This document shows, piece by piece, positions 1 through 11,326 of a stretch of DNA of 64,000 nt; within the stretch, counting starts at the first letter, position 1; each line of letters starts with the position of its first letter. The notes below the pieces were generated by a model. The model ran no database searches, was not told where the DNA came from, and was given only the letters and a program-made list of their open reading frames with translations. Where the stretch lies: NCBI RefSeq assembly GCF_001665605.1, contig NZ_LZSV01000002.1, forward strand, positions 372,001-436,000, given 5' to 3'. Source of the DNA: Mycobacterium sp. 852014-50255_SCH5639931 (lineage in GTDB: Bacteria; Actinomycetota; Actinomycetes; Mycobacteriales; Mycobacteriaceae). Both the position numbers and the translations under genes were made by a program.

Positions 1-566
1 ACCACAAACAGTGCCGGCCGCAGCTTGCCGGTCTTGGCCTCCTCGGTGCGGCCGACCACCAGGACCGCCTGCGCCTGGTCGATACCGGAGATGTACACCT
101 TCTGGCCCTTGAGGATCCAGTCGCCGCCATCGCGCCGGGCGGTGGTGGTGATCTTGTGCGAATTGGAGCCGGCGTCCGGCTCGGTGATCGCGAAGGCCAT
201 GGTCAGGGTTCCGTCGGCGATGCCGGGAATCCAGCGCTTCTTCTGTTCTTCGGTGCCGAACTTGCTGATGATGGTGCCGTTGATCGCCGGCGACACGACC
301 ATCAGCAGCAACGCGCTGCCCGCCGCCGCCATTTCCTCCATCACCAGTGACAGCTCGTACATGCCGGCGCCGCCACCGCCGTATTCCTCGGGCAGGTTCA
401 CCCCGAGGAAGCCGAGCTTGCCCGCCTCCGACCACAATTCGTCGGTGTGCTCGTGCGCGCGCGCCTTCTTGAGGTAGTACTCGCTGCCGTAGTTGGCGGC
501 CCATGCGGCGACCGACTTACGCAGGGCCTGCCGCTCCTCGCTCTCGATGAAGCTGGTGTCGGTCAT
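1..566 (-). CDS. fadE12: Acyl-CoA dehydrogenase, N-terminal part (FadE12-like), cut by window edge
   Basis: Reading the minus strand from ATG at 566 gives about 188 residues with no stop before the window edge. The N-terminal helical domain is followed by the acyl-CoA dehydrogenase motif FAITEPDAGSNS, which contacts flavin and substrate, so this is a FAD-dependent acyl-CoA dehydrogenase acting in beta-oxidation or branched-chain acyl-CoA breakdown. The start codon directly follows the stop of the biotin carboxylase gene, so it is the last visible gene of a five-gene operon. Order fadE-accA-accD-fadE-Rv0976c matches Rv0972c-Rv0976c, which supports FadE12. The C-terminal domain with the catalytic base lies outside the window. 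Confidence 0.9.
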   Translation of the reverse strand, partial: MTDTSFIESEERQALRKSVAAWAANYGSEYYLKKARAHEHTDELWSEAGKLGFLGVNLPEEYGGGGAGMYELSLVMEEMAAAGSALLLMVVSPAINGTIISKFGTEEQKKRWIPGIADGTLTMAFAITEPDAGSNSHKITTTARRDGGDWILKGQKVYISGIDQAQAVLVVGRTEEAKTGKLRPALFV

Positions 567-2543
567 TTACGAATCTCCTTCTGCTTGGGGCGCTTCCACC
601 CTTGCCAGGACGGCGCCCACCTCGACTTGCTGACCGGTATCGACGTTGAGCTCGGCGAGCACTCCGTCGGAGGGTGCGGTGATGGTGTGTTCCATCTTCA
701 TCGCCTCCAGCCAGATCAGTGGCTGCCCGGCGGTGACGGTGTCGCCGACCGCTGCGGCGAGGCGGATGACGTTGCCGGGCATGGGCGCTACCAGGGAACC
801 CTTTTCGACGGTCGAACCCGGCTCCGGGAACCGCGGCAGCGCGACCAGGTGAACGGGGCCGCGCGCCGAGTCGACGTAAACGTCGTCACCGTATCGCGCG
901 ACCGCGAAGGTGTGCGCCACCCCGTCGTCCGCGAGGGTGACCCGATCCGCCGCGGCGGAAACCAGCTGCACCGCCGCGTCATTCGGCAGTGTCAATCCGG
1001 TTCTGGTGAACCGGTATTCGACGTTTTGCTCGGTGTCACTGTCGTCGCGATAGGTCTTGACCTGATAGCCGGACGTCAGGTTTCGCCAGCCGCTGGGGAC
1101 GGCTCCGAGGACGCGCGCCGCCGCGCGATTATGGGCCGCCTCGGCCAGCGCGGCGGCGATCGCGGACAGCCGGACGACCGCGGCGTCGGCCAGCGGCGCC
1201 GATAGCTTGTCCAGGCCGTGCGTGTCGAAAAACGCTGTGTCGGTGGCACCCTCGAGGAATGCGGGGTGCCGCAGCACGTTGACCAGCAGCTCACGGTTGG
1301 TGCGCACGCCATGCAGGCCGGCGCGGGCCAGCGCGTCGGCGAGCACCAGCGCCGCCTGCCGGCGGGTCGGGGCGTAGGAGATGACCTTGGCCAGCATCGG
1401 GTCGTAGTGGATCGACACCGTGAAACCGTCGAGGATGCCCGAATCGAGGCGGATTCCGGTCCGGTGGCCGAGTGAGGCGAACTCGGTCCGAACCGCCGGT
1501 ACGTCGATCCTGTGCATCACGCCGGCCTGGGGTTGCCAGCCGCGTGCCGGGTCCTCGGCGTAGAGCCGGGCCTCGATCGAATGCCCCTGGGCGGCGGGGG
1601 GTTCGGCATCGAGCCGGCCGCCCTCGGCGATCATGAGCTGCAGTTCGACGAGGTCGAGCCCGGTGGTCTCCTCGGTCACCGGATGCTCGACCTGCAGCCT
1701 GGTGTTCATCTCCAGGAAGTAGAACTCTCCGTCGTCGTCGGCGAGGAACTCCACCGTCCCGGCGCCGGTGTAACCGATCGCGCTCGCCGCCAGCCGCGCC
1801 GCTTCGAACAGCTTGGCCCGCATGCCCGGGGTGCGCTCCACCAGCGGCGAGGGGGCCTCCTCGATGACCTTCTGATGCCGGCGCTGAATCGAGCATTCCC
1901 GTTCCCCGACGGCCCAGACGGTGCCGTGGGTGTCGGCCATGACCTGAACCTCGATGTGATGCCCGGTCGGCAGGTAGCGCTCGCAGAAGACGGTCGGGTC
2001 ACCGAACGCCGACTGCGCCTCGCGCCGGGCCGCCTCGACTTCGCCGGCGAGAGAGGACAATTCGCGGACCACCCGCATCCCGCGGCCGCCGCCGCCCGCG
2101 GATGCCTTGACCAGGACGGGCAGCTGCGCCTCGGTGACCGCGTCGGGGTCGAGTTCGTCGAGCACCGGAACCCCGGCGGCGGCCATCAGTTTCTTGGCCT
2201 CGATCTTGGAACCCATCGCCCGTACCGCGTCCACCGGCGGCCCGACCCACGTCAGGCCAGCGCCCTGCACGGCGGCGGCGAAATCGGCGTTCTCCGAGAG
2301 GAACCCGTAGCCGGGATGCACCGCGTCGGCACCCGCCGCGCGGGCCGCGGCGATGATCGCCTCGGCGTTCAGATAGTCGTTGGTCTTGGACAACCGCACC
2401 TGCGCGTCGGCCTCGGCCACGTGCGGCGAGGCGGCGTCGGGGTCGGTGTAGACGGCGACCGTGCCCAGGCCCAGTCGGCGGCAGGTGGCGAACACCCGCC
2501 GGGCGATCTCGCCTCGGTTGGTGACCAGCACTCGAGTGACCAT
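567..2543 (-). CDS. accA2: Acyl-CoA carboxylase alpha subunit (biotin carboxylase + biotin carrier)
   Basis: 658 residues. The protein begins MVTRVLVTNRGEIARR, the biotin carboxylase N-terminus. It has an ATP-grasp glycine loop (KASAGGGGRGM), and a C-terminal biotinyl domain with EAMKMEH, whose lysine 616 is the predicted biotin site. The enzyme carboxylates biotin with ATP and bicarbonate and passes the carboxyl group to the AccD partner encoded upstream. The open frame extends to 3173, but that part overlaps accD2 in another frame and does not resemble a carboxylase, so ATG 2543 was chosen. It lies 5 bases after accD2. Synteny with Rv0973c gives the name; the acyl-CoA substrate is not shown by the sequence. 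Confidence 0.95.
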   Translation of the reverse strand: MVTRVLVTNRGEIARRVFATCRRLGLGTVAVYTDPDAASPHVAEADAQVRLSKTNDYLNAEAIIAAARAAGADAVHPGYGFLSENADFAAAVQGAGLTWVGPPVDAVRAMGSKIEAKKLMAAAGVPVLDELDPDAVTEAQLPVLVKASAGGGGRGMRVVRELSSLAGEVEAARREAQSAFGDPTVFCERYLPTGHHIEVQVMADTHGTVWAVGERECSIQRRHQKVIEEAPSPLVERTPGMRAKLFEAARLAASAIGYTGAGTVEFLADDDGEFYFLEMNTRLQVEHPVTEETTGLDLVELQLMIAEGGRLDAEPPAAQGHSIEARLYAEDPARGWQPQAGVMHRIDVPAVRTEFASLGHRTGIRLDSGILDGFTVSIHYDPMLAKVISYAPTRRQAALVLADALARAGLHGVRTNRELLVNVLRHPAFLEGATDTAFFDTHGLDKLSAPLADAAVVRLSAIAAALAEAAHNRAAARVLGAVPSGWRNLTSGYQVKTYRDDSDTEQNVEYRFTRTGLTLPNDAAVQLVSAAADRVTLADDGVAHTFAVARYGDDVYVDSARGPVHLVALPRFPEPGSTVEKGSLVAPMPGNVIRLAAAVGDTVTAGQPLIWLEAMKMEHTITAPSDGVLAELNVDTGQQVEVGAVLARVEAPQAEGDS

Positions 2544-2548
2544 GGGAC

Positions 2549-4144
2549 TCACATCCGGAAGACGCCGAAGTTCGACGTCCCCTCGATCGGGCCATTGGCG
2601 ATGGCGGACAAACACATTCCCAGCACCGTGCGGGTGTCGCGCGGGTCGATCACGCCGTCGTCGTAAAGCATTCCGGACAACACCAGCGGCAGTGACTCGG
2701 CCTCGATCTGCCCTTCGACCGCCGCGCGCATCGCGGCGTCTGCTTCCTCGTCGACCTGCTGGCCGCGGGCCTCGGCGGCGGCGCGGGCCACGATGGACAA
2801 GACGCCCGCAAGCTGGGCGCCACCCATCACCGCCGATTTGGCGCTGGGCCACGCGAACAGGAACCGGGGGTCGTAAGCCCGGCCGCACATGCCGTAATGG
2901 CCGGCGCCATAGGAGGCGCCGATCAACAGCGAGATGTGCGGGACGGTTGAGTTGGAGACGGCGTTGATCATCATCGATCCGTGCTTGATCATCCCGCCTT
3001 CTTCGTAGTCCTTGCCCACCATGTAGCCGGTGGTGTTGTGCAGGAACAACAGTGGAGTGTTCGAGCGGTTGGCCAGCTGAATGAACTGGGTGGCCTTTTG
3101 CGATTCCTCGCTGAACAGGACCCCGCGCGCGTTGGCCAGGATACCCAACGGGTAGCCGTGCAGCCGGGCCCATCCCGTCACCAGCGACGAGCCGTACATG
3201 GCCTTGAATTCATCGAATTCCGAGCCATCCACGATGCGGGCGATCACCTCGCGCGGGTCGAACGGGACGCGCAGGTCCGCGGGCACGATGCCGATGAGCT
3301 CCTCGGCGTCGAACAGCGGCTCGGTCACAGGCCCCGGTGCCGGACCCTGCTTGACCCAGTTCAGCCGGGCCACGATGCGGCGGCCGATGCGGATCGCATC
3401 GAGCTCGTCGGCGGCGAAGTAGTCGGCCAAACCCGAGATGCGGGCGTGCATTTCGGCACCGCCCAGCGACTCGTCGTCGGATTCTTCGCCGGTGGCCATC
3501 TTCACCAGCGGGGGACCGGCGAGGAACACCTTCGAACGTTCCTTGATCATCACGACGTGATCGGACATGCCCGGAATGTAGGCGCCACCGGCGGTGGAGT
3601 TGCCGAAAACCAGGGCGATTGTAGGGATCCCGGCCGCCGACAGGCGGGTCAAGTCCCGGAACATCTGCCCGCCGGGAATGAAGATTTCTTTCTGGGTGGG
3701 CAGGTCCGCCCCGCCGGATTCCACCAGCGAAATGACGGGCAGCCGGTTCTCGAATGCGATCTGGTTGGCCCGCAGTATCTTTTTCAGGGTCCATGGGTTG
3801 CTGGTGCCGCCCTTGACCGTCGGGTCGTTGGCGACGATCAGGCATTCCACACCGGAGACCACGCCTATCCCGGTGACCGTGCTGGCGCCGACTGTGAACG
3901 CGCTGCCCCACGCGGCTAGCGGGCTGAGCTCCAGGAACGGGGAGTCGGGGTCGACGAGCAGCTCGATGCGTTCCCGCGCGGTCAGCTTGCCGCGGGCGTG
4001 GTGGCGCTCGACGTACTTGGGGCCGCCGCCCGCAAGCGCTTTGGCGAGTTCGGCGTCGATCTCCTCGAGCCTGGAGGTTGCCGTCGACGCCGCGTCGGCG
4101 TAGGCGGGGGAGTTGGGATCGAGCGTGGACTGGAGGCTCGTCAT
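2549..4144 (-). CDS. accD2: Acyl-CoA carboxylase beta subunit (carboxyltransferase)
   Basis: 531 residues of the crotonase-like carboxyltransferase family. Both halves are present: an N-terminal ATP-free acyl-CoA domain (GVVSGVECLIVANDPTVKGG) and a C-terminal domain with GASYGAGHYGMCGRAYDPRF. It transfers carboxyl from AccA biotin to an acyl-CoA. The ATG at 4144 overlaps the fadE13 stop (ATGA), so translation is coupled. The longer open frame to 4522 lies inside fadE13 in another frame and was discarded. Length and position match M. tuberculosis AccD2 (Rv0974c). The pairing with dehydrogenases suggests a catabolic role such as isovaleryl/methylcrotonyl-CoA or isoprenoid-type acyl-CoA breakdown; that is inference. 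Confidence 0.95.
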   Translation of the reverse strand: MTSLQSTLDPNSPAYADAASTATSRLEEIDAELAKALAGGGPKYVERHHARGKLTARERIELLVDPDSPFLELSPLAAWGSAFTVGASTVTGIGVVSGVECLIVANDPTVKGGTSNPWTLKKILRANQIAFENRLPVISLVESGGADLPTQKEIFIPGGQMFRDLTRLSAAGIPTIALVFGNSTAGGAYIPGMSDHVVMIKERSKVFLAGPPLVKMATGEESDDESLGGAEMHARISGLADYFAADELDAIRIGRRIVARLNWVKQGPAPGPVTEPLFDAEELIGIVPADLRVPFDPREVIARIVDGSEFDEFKAMYGSSLVTGWARLHGYPLGILANARGVLFSEESQKATQFIQLANRSNTPLLFLHNTTGYMVGKDYEEGGMIKHGSMMINAVSNSTVPHISLLIGASYGAGHYGMCGRAYDPRFLFAWPSAKSAVMGGAQLAGVLSIVARAAAEARGQQVDEEADAAMRAAVEGQIEAESLPLVLSGMLYDDGVIDPRDTRTVLGMCLSAIANGPIEGTSNFGVFRM

Positions 4145-5285
4145 GACTGGAATCCCAGGGTCTTGGCTGCAAGTGAGGTCAGGATTTCGGTCGTCCCGCC
4201 GCCGATGCCCAGGATCCGCATGTCCCGGTACTGGCGTTCGACTTCGGATTCGGCCATGTAGCCCATGCCGCCGAACAGCTGGACGGCCTGGTTGGCCACC
4301 CATTCGCCGGCCTCGACGGCGGTGTTCTTGGCAAAACACACCTCGGCGATCAGGTTGGTCTCGCCGGCCAGCTGACGCTCGACCACGTGGTGAGAGTAGA
4401 CCCGGGCGACGTCGATGCGCCGGGCCATCTCGGCCAGCGTGTTCTGCACCGATTGCCGCGAGATCAGCGGGCGGCCGAAGGTCTCCCGGTCGCGGCACCA
4501 CTGCAGCGTCAGGTCCAGGCACCGCTGTGCGCTCGAATAGGCCTGTGCGGCAAGGCCGATGCGCTCGGCGACGAACGCCTGCGCGATCTGCAGAAATCCG
4601 CTGTTCTCGACGCCGACCAGGTTGGCCGCCGGCACCCGCGCGTCGACGAAGGACAGCTCGGCGGTGTCCGAGGACCGCCAGCCCATCTTGGCCAGCTTGC
4701 GGCTCACCTCGAAACCCGGTGTGCCCTTCTCGATCACGAGCAACGAAACACCGGCCGCGCCGGCGCCGCCGGTGCGCACCGCGGTGACGACATAGTCGGC
4801 GCGGACGCCCGAGGTGATGTAGGTCTTGGCCCCGTTGACCACATAATGGTCCCCGTCGAGCACCGCCGAGGTTCGTAGGTGCCCGACGTCCGAGCCGCCG
4901 CCGGGCTCGGTGATGGCGAGCGCGCCGATCTTGTCGCCCGCCAACGTCGGCCGCACGAACTCCTCGATCAGCCGCTGATCGCCGGAGGCGATCATGTGCG
5001 GCACCGCGATGCCGCAGGTGAACAACGAGGCGAAGACTCCACCCGGAGCGCCGGCCTGATGCACCTCTTCGCAGATGATCACCGCGTCCGCGCCGTCACC
5101 ACCGCCGCCGCCGACCGCCTCGGGGAAGCCCGCGCCCAGCAGGCCGGCCGCCCCGGCGCGCCGGTGCAAGTCGCGCGGCAACTCGCCGATACGCTCCCAC
5201 TCGTCGGCGTGTGGCAGGATCTCGCGTTCGGTGAAGGAGCGCACCGTCTTTCGCAACTGTTCGCGCTCGGGCGTCGTCCACAGAT

Positions 5286-5289
<4 letters not shown>
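4141..5289 (-). CDS. fadE13: Acyl-CoA dehydrogenase (FadE13-like)
   Basis: 382 residues, a full-length acyl-CoA dehydrogenase. It contains ALAITEPGGGSDVGHLRT, a central YVVNGAKTYITSG beta-domain, and a C-terminal GGMGYMAESEVERQYRD segment typical of the catalytic-glutamate region. It oxidises an acyl-CoA to the trans-2-enoyl-CoA with FAD. Its ATG (5289) overlaps the stop of the upstream DUF1446 gene and its stop overlaps the accD2 start, so it is the second gene of the operon. It is the second dehydrogenase in this operon, so two successive or different acyl substrates are likely. Position equals Rv0975c. Confidence 0.93.
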
Positions 5290-6995
<1,706 letters not shown>

Positions 6996-7038
6996 GCAGT
7001 CCTCCAATCTGCGTTTCACCGGTGAGCGCAAACCAACC

Positions 7039-7054
7039 AACCAACCGGTAGGTT
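7039..7054. promoter_or_regulatory. Palindromic operator upstream of the carboxylase operon
   Basis: AACCAACCGGTAGGTT is a near-perfect inverted repeat centred on ACCGGT. It is preceded by two more AACC units (7031-7038). It lies 44 bases upstream of the first gene of the minus-strand operon. Size and symmetry fit a TetR-type repressor site. No cognate regulator gene is adjacent. Confidence 0.55.
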
Positions 7055-7284
7055 AGCGGGTCGCGCCGGTGTCACGTCAAGGACGCCCACTCGGCCCCGG
7101 CGGCGAGATTGCCGTCGTGGTCGTCGACACACCGGGATCACGGCCATCACGGCAATCTCGGCGCCGGTGGGCGTCGTTTTGGTGAGCAGCAGGCCACCGA
7201 CTATCCTGATGGCAATCGTCGCACGTTCGGCCCCATGGGCCACGCCGCGCGACAAGCCCCCGACACGAGGAGTTAGGCCCGACC

Positions 7285-7458
7285 ATGGCCGTACCCAAGC
7301 GCAGGATGTCGCGCGCGAACACCCGAAGCCGTCGCGCGCAGTGGAAGGCCACCAAGACGGAGCTCGTCGGCGTGACGGTCGCAGGCCAGAAGCACAAGGT
7401 GCCCCGCCGGCTGCTCAAGGCCGCCCGTCTCGGTCTGATCGACCTGGACCGGCGTTAG
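7285..7458 (+). CDS. rpmF: 50S ribosomal protein L32
   Basis: A 57-residue basic protein starting [20 protein letters not shown] and ending [14 protein letters not shown], typical of L32 of the large ribosomal subunit. It lacks the CxxC pairs of zinc-ribbon L32 proteins, so this is the zinc-independent form. An AGGAG ribosome-binding site lies about 11 bases upstream (7268-7273). It sits between the divergent carboxylase operon and mprA, as Rv0979A does in M. tuberculosis. The flanking PE_PGRS genes of that species are missing here. Confidence 0.93.
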   Translation: MAVPKRRMSRANTRSRRAQWKATKTELVGVTVAGQKHKVPRRLLKAARLGLIDLDRR

Positions 7459-7484
7459 TTAATCTCGGCAAACACCCGGCGCGC

Positions 7485-7505
7485 CTCTCAGCCCGCTCTC
7501 AGGCG
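7485..7505 (+). promoter_or_regulatory. MprA-type box upstream of mprA
   Basis: Two direct repeats of CTCTCAG begin at 7485 and 7496, exactly 11 bases (one helical turn) apart. This matches the known loosely conserved direct-repeat MprA box and lies 20 bases before the mprA start. It supports autoregulation of the system, which is documented in M. tuberculosis. Confidence 0.75.
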
Positions 7506-7524
7506 TCGGGACGACACTAGGCCC

Positions 7525-8214
<690 letters not shown>

Positions 8215-8230
8215 CGACTCACCTGCAACG

Positions 8231-9781
8231 ATGATCCGGTACCAACGACCGCAACGCGTACCGCTGCGTGCCACCAGCTCGTTGTCGCTGCGGTGGCGCG
8301 TCATGCTGCTGGCGATGTCGATGGTGGCGATGGTCGTGGTGCTGATGGCATTCGCCGTGTATGCGGTGATTTCGGCTGCGCTGTACAGCGATATCGACAA
8401 CCAGCTGCAAAGCCGTGCGCAGCTGTTGATCGCGAGCGGTTCACTGGCCGCCGACCCCGGAAAGGCCATCGAAGGCACCGCCTATTCGGACGTCAACGCG
8501 ATGCTGGTGAACCCGGGTCACTCGATCTACACGGCGCAGCAGCCGGGCCAGACGCTGCCGGTCGGCGCGCCGGAAAAGGCGGTGATCCGCGGTGATCTGT
8601 TCATGTCCCGCCGCACCGCCTCGGATCAGCGCGTCCTTGCCATCCACCTGCCCAACGGTTGTTCGCTGCTGATCTCCAAGAGCCTCAAACCCACCGAGGC
8701 GGTGATGACCAAGCTGCGCTGGGTGCTGTTGATCGTCGGCGGCGTCGGCGTCGCGGTCGCCGCGGTGGCGGGCGGCATGGTCACCAGGGCGGGGCTACGT
8801 CCGGTGGCCCGCCTCACCGAAGCGGCCGAACGGGTGGCGCGCACCGACGACCTGCGGCCCATTCCGGTGTTCGGTAGCGACGAATTAGCCAGGCTCACCG
8901 AGGCATTCAACTTGATGCTGCGGGCGCTGGCCGAGTCCCGCGAGCGGCAGGCGCGGCTGGTCACCGACGCCGGACACGAATTGCGCACCCCGCTGACGTC
9001 GCTGCGCACCAACGTCGAGCTGCTGATGGCATCGATGGAACCCGGGGCGCCGCGGCTGCCCGACCAGGAGATGGTCGAGCTCCGCGCCGACGTACTGGCG
9101 CAGATCGAGGAATTGTCCACGCTGGTGGGCGATCTGGTGGACCTCACTCGGGACGATGCCGGTCAGGTGGTGCACGAACCGGTCGACATGTCCGAGGTGG
9201 TCGATCGCAGCCTGGAGCGAGTCAGGCGGCGCCGCAACGACATTCACTTCAACGTCGACATCACGCCCTGGCAGATGTACGGCGACGCCGCGGGGCTGTC
9301 ACGCGCGGTGCTCAACCTCTTGGACAACGCGGCCAAGTGGAGCCCACCGGGCGGGCGTGTCGGCATCACCATGCGACAACTCGACGCGTCGCACGCAGAG
9401 TTGGTGGTGTCCGACCACGGGCCCGGCATTCCGCCGCACGAACGCCGGCTGGTGTTCGAGCGGTTCTACCGTTCAACGACCGCACGCGCCATGCCCGGCT
9501 CGGGGCTTGGTCTGGCGATCGTCAAAAAGGTCGTGCTGAATCACGGTGGATTGCTTCGTGTCGAGGACACCGTGCCCGGCGGACAGCCGCCGGGAACCTC
9601 GTTTTATGTGCTGCTGCCCGGTCGGCGGATGCCCCCGTCGCGGTATCCGACACCCGCCGCGGGTAATTCCGAGGAAGAGTCCGGCACCGACGCCACGGTC
9701 CCCGCGGCCGGGGCCCGGTCGAACTCTCGGGAACCCGCGAACGTTATCTCAGTGGACTCTCAGTCCGCGCGGGCAAGGTAG
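8231..9781 (+). CDS. mprB: Sensor histidine kinase MprB
   Basis: 516 residues. Two membrane helices (about 24-50 and 163-183) bracket an extracytoplasmic sensor domain of about 110 residues. A HAMP linker, the HisKA helix with DAGHELRTPLTSL (H249) and an ATPase domain with N box NLLDNAAKW, DHGPGI and GSGLGLAIVKKV follow. It phosphorylates MprA in response to envelope stress; in M. tuberculosis DnaK binding to the sensor domain is reported to modulate it. The distal coding end contains a second MprA-type box (9747-9766) that probably serves pepD. Confidence 0.97.
   Translation: MIRYQRPQRVPLRATSSLSLRWRVMLLAMSMVAMVVVLMAFAVYAVISAALYSDIDNQLQSRAQLLIASGSLAADPGKAIEGTAYSDVNAMLVNPGHSIYTAQQPGQTLPVGAPEKAVIRGDLFMSRRTASDQRVLAIHLPNGCSLLISKSLKPTEAVMTKLRWVLLIVGGVGVAVAAVAGGMVTRAGLRPVARLTEAAERVARTDDLRPIPVFGSDELARLTEAFNLMLRALAESRERQARLVTDAGHELRTPLTSLRTNVELLMASMEPGAPRLPDQEMVELRADVLAQIEELSTLVGDLVDLTRDDAGQVVHEPVDMSEVVDRSLERVRRRRNDIHFNVDITPWQMYGDAAGLSRAVLNLLDNAAKWSPPGGRVGITMRQLDASHAELVVSDHGPGIPPHERRLVFERFYRSTTARAMPGSGLGLAIVKKVVLNHGGLLRVEDTVPGGQPPGTSFYVLLPGRRMPPSRYPTPAAGNSEEESGTDATVPAAGARSNSREPANVISVDSQSARAR
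9747..9766 (+). promoter_or_regulatory. MprA-type box upstream of pepD
   Basis: TCTCAGTGGAC followed directly by TCTCAGTCC gives two TCTCAG repeats 11 bases apart, the same spacing and core as the box before mprA. It lies in the last codons of mprB, about 80-95 bases before pepD. pepD is a known MprA target in M. tuberculosis. Confidence 0.7.
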
Positions 9782-9841
9782 GTCTGCAGCTACTGTTGAA
9801 GAACCCAGTCGAGCCGACGAGCCGATACTGAGATAGAGGAA

Positions 9842-11326
9842 GTGCGACCTAGCGACATGACGAATGACCCGAGGTATTCGCCACCGCCGCAGCAGCCGGG
9901 ATATCGTCCCGCGCCGAATCAGCCTGCGCCCACCCCGACCCACCCGGGGACCTCTGCTTACGGCCAGGGGCATCAGCAGCCGTATAGCCAGCCATTCGAC
10001 TGGCGGCATCAATCGCAGACCCACCAATTCCGGCAGCCCTACGACCCGTACAACGGCACCGGTCCGGGCCGGACGCCGGGGGGAACCGGGGCAGGCCCCC
10101 TGCCCGGGGCCACCGGGACCGGACCGATTCCCGGCATGATGCCGCCGATGCTGCCGCCGGGCCCCCAAAAGCGGTCCCGCGCAGGACTGTTGACCGTAGG
10201 CGCATTGGCCATCGCGGTGGTGTCGGCGGGCATCGGCGGGGCCGCGGCGACGGCCGTCGAGCTGGGCACGCACACCACCAGCGGCAATGGGCGCAGCGTC
10301 ATCGGCGCGCCCACCGTCCCGGCGGCGAACATGCCGCCGGGCAGCGTCGAACAGGTCGCCTCCAAGGTGGTGCCCAGCGTCGTCATGCTGGAGACGGATC
10401 TGGGCCGCCAGTCCGAAGAGGGCTCCGGCATCATCCTTTCCGCCGACGGGCTGATCCTGACCAACAACCACGTTGTCGCGGCGGCCGCGGGGCCGCCGAA
10501 GGGCCCCGCGGCTCCCCCCGGCGGCCCGCCCGGAGGCCCCGGTGGCGGACCCGGCGGTCCGGCCCCCAAGACCACGGTGACCTTCGCCGACGGCCGCACC
10601 GCACCCTTCACGGTCCTGGGCGCCGATCCCACCAGCGACATCGCCGTGATCCGCGTGCAGGGCGTCTCCGGCCTCACCCCGATCTCCCTGGGCTCCTCAT
10701 CGGACCTCCGCGTCGGCCAACCGGTGGTGGCCATCGGGTCGCCGCTCGGTCTGTCGGGCACGGTGACCACCGGGATCGTCAGTGCGCTGAATCGGCCGGT
10801 GTCCACCACGGGTGAGTCGGGCAACCAGAACACCGTGCTCGACGCGATCCAGACCGACGCCGCCATCAACCCGGGTAACTCCGGCGGCGCGCTGGTCAAC
10901 ATGAACGGCCAGCTGGTGGGCGTGAACTCGGCCATCGCCACCCTGGGTGCCGACTCGCCGGATGCCCAGAGCGGTTCGATCGGGCTCGGCTTCGCGATCC
11001 CGGTCGATCAGGCCAAGCGCATCGCCGACGAGCTGATCAGCAGCGGCAAGGCGTCCCACGCCTCGCTCGGCGTGCAGGTGACGAACGACAAGGGCTCCCC
11101 GGGCGCCAAGGTCGTCGACGTCGTGCCGGGGGGTGCGGCCTCGAGCGCCGGCGTGCCCAAGAATGTGGTCGTCACCAAGGTCGACGATCGTCCGATCAGC
11201 AGCGCTGACGCCCTGGTCGCGGCCGTGCGGTCCAAGGCGCCCGGCGACAAGATCTCGCTGACCTTCCAGGATCCCGCTGGTGGCAGCCGTACCGTGCCGG
11301 TGACCCTGGGGAAGGCGGATCAGTAA
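9842..11326 (+). CDS. pepD: Membrane-anchored HtrA-like serine protease PepD
   Basis: 494 residues from GTG 9842; ATG 9857 (MTNDPRYS) is an equally good start. A Pro/Gln-rich cytoplasmic tail is followed by one membrane helix (LLTVGALAIAVVSAGIGG), a trypsin-like domain with His in LTNNHV, Asp in TSDIAV and Ser in NPGNSGG, and a C-terminal PDZ domain (ASLGVQV). It degrades or chaperones misfolded envelope proteins and works with MprAB and SigE. Between His and Asp there is a Gly/Pro-rich insertion (bases about 10486-10569) longer than in the M. tuberculosis protein. The stop overlaps the moaB2 start. Confidence 0.96.
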   Translation: MRPSDMTNDPRYSPPPQQPGYRPAPNQPAPTPTHPGTSAYGQGHQQPYSQPFDWRHQSQTHQFRQPYDPYNGTGPGRTPGGTGAGPLPGATGTGPIPGMMPPMLPPGPQKRSRAGLLTVGALAIAVVSAGIGGAAATAVELGTHTTSGNGRSVIGAPTVPAANMPPGSVEQVASKVVPSVVMLETDLGRQSEEGSGIILSADGLILTNNHVVAAAAGPPKGPAAPPGGPPGGPGGGPGGPAPKTTVTFADGRTAPFTVLGADPTSDIAVIRVQGVSGLTPISLGSSSDLRVGQPVVAIGSPLGLSGTVTTGIVSALNRPVSTTGESGNQNTVLDAIQTDAAINPGNSGGALVNMNGQLVGVNSAIATLGADSPDAQSGSIGLGFAIPVDQAKRIADELISSGKASHASLGVQVTNDKGSPGAKVVDVVPGGAASSAGVPKNVVVTKVDDRPISSADALVAAVRSKAPGDKISLTFQDPAGGSRTVPVTLGKADQ

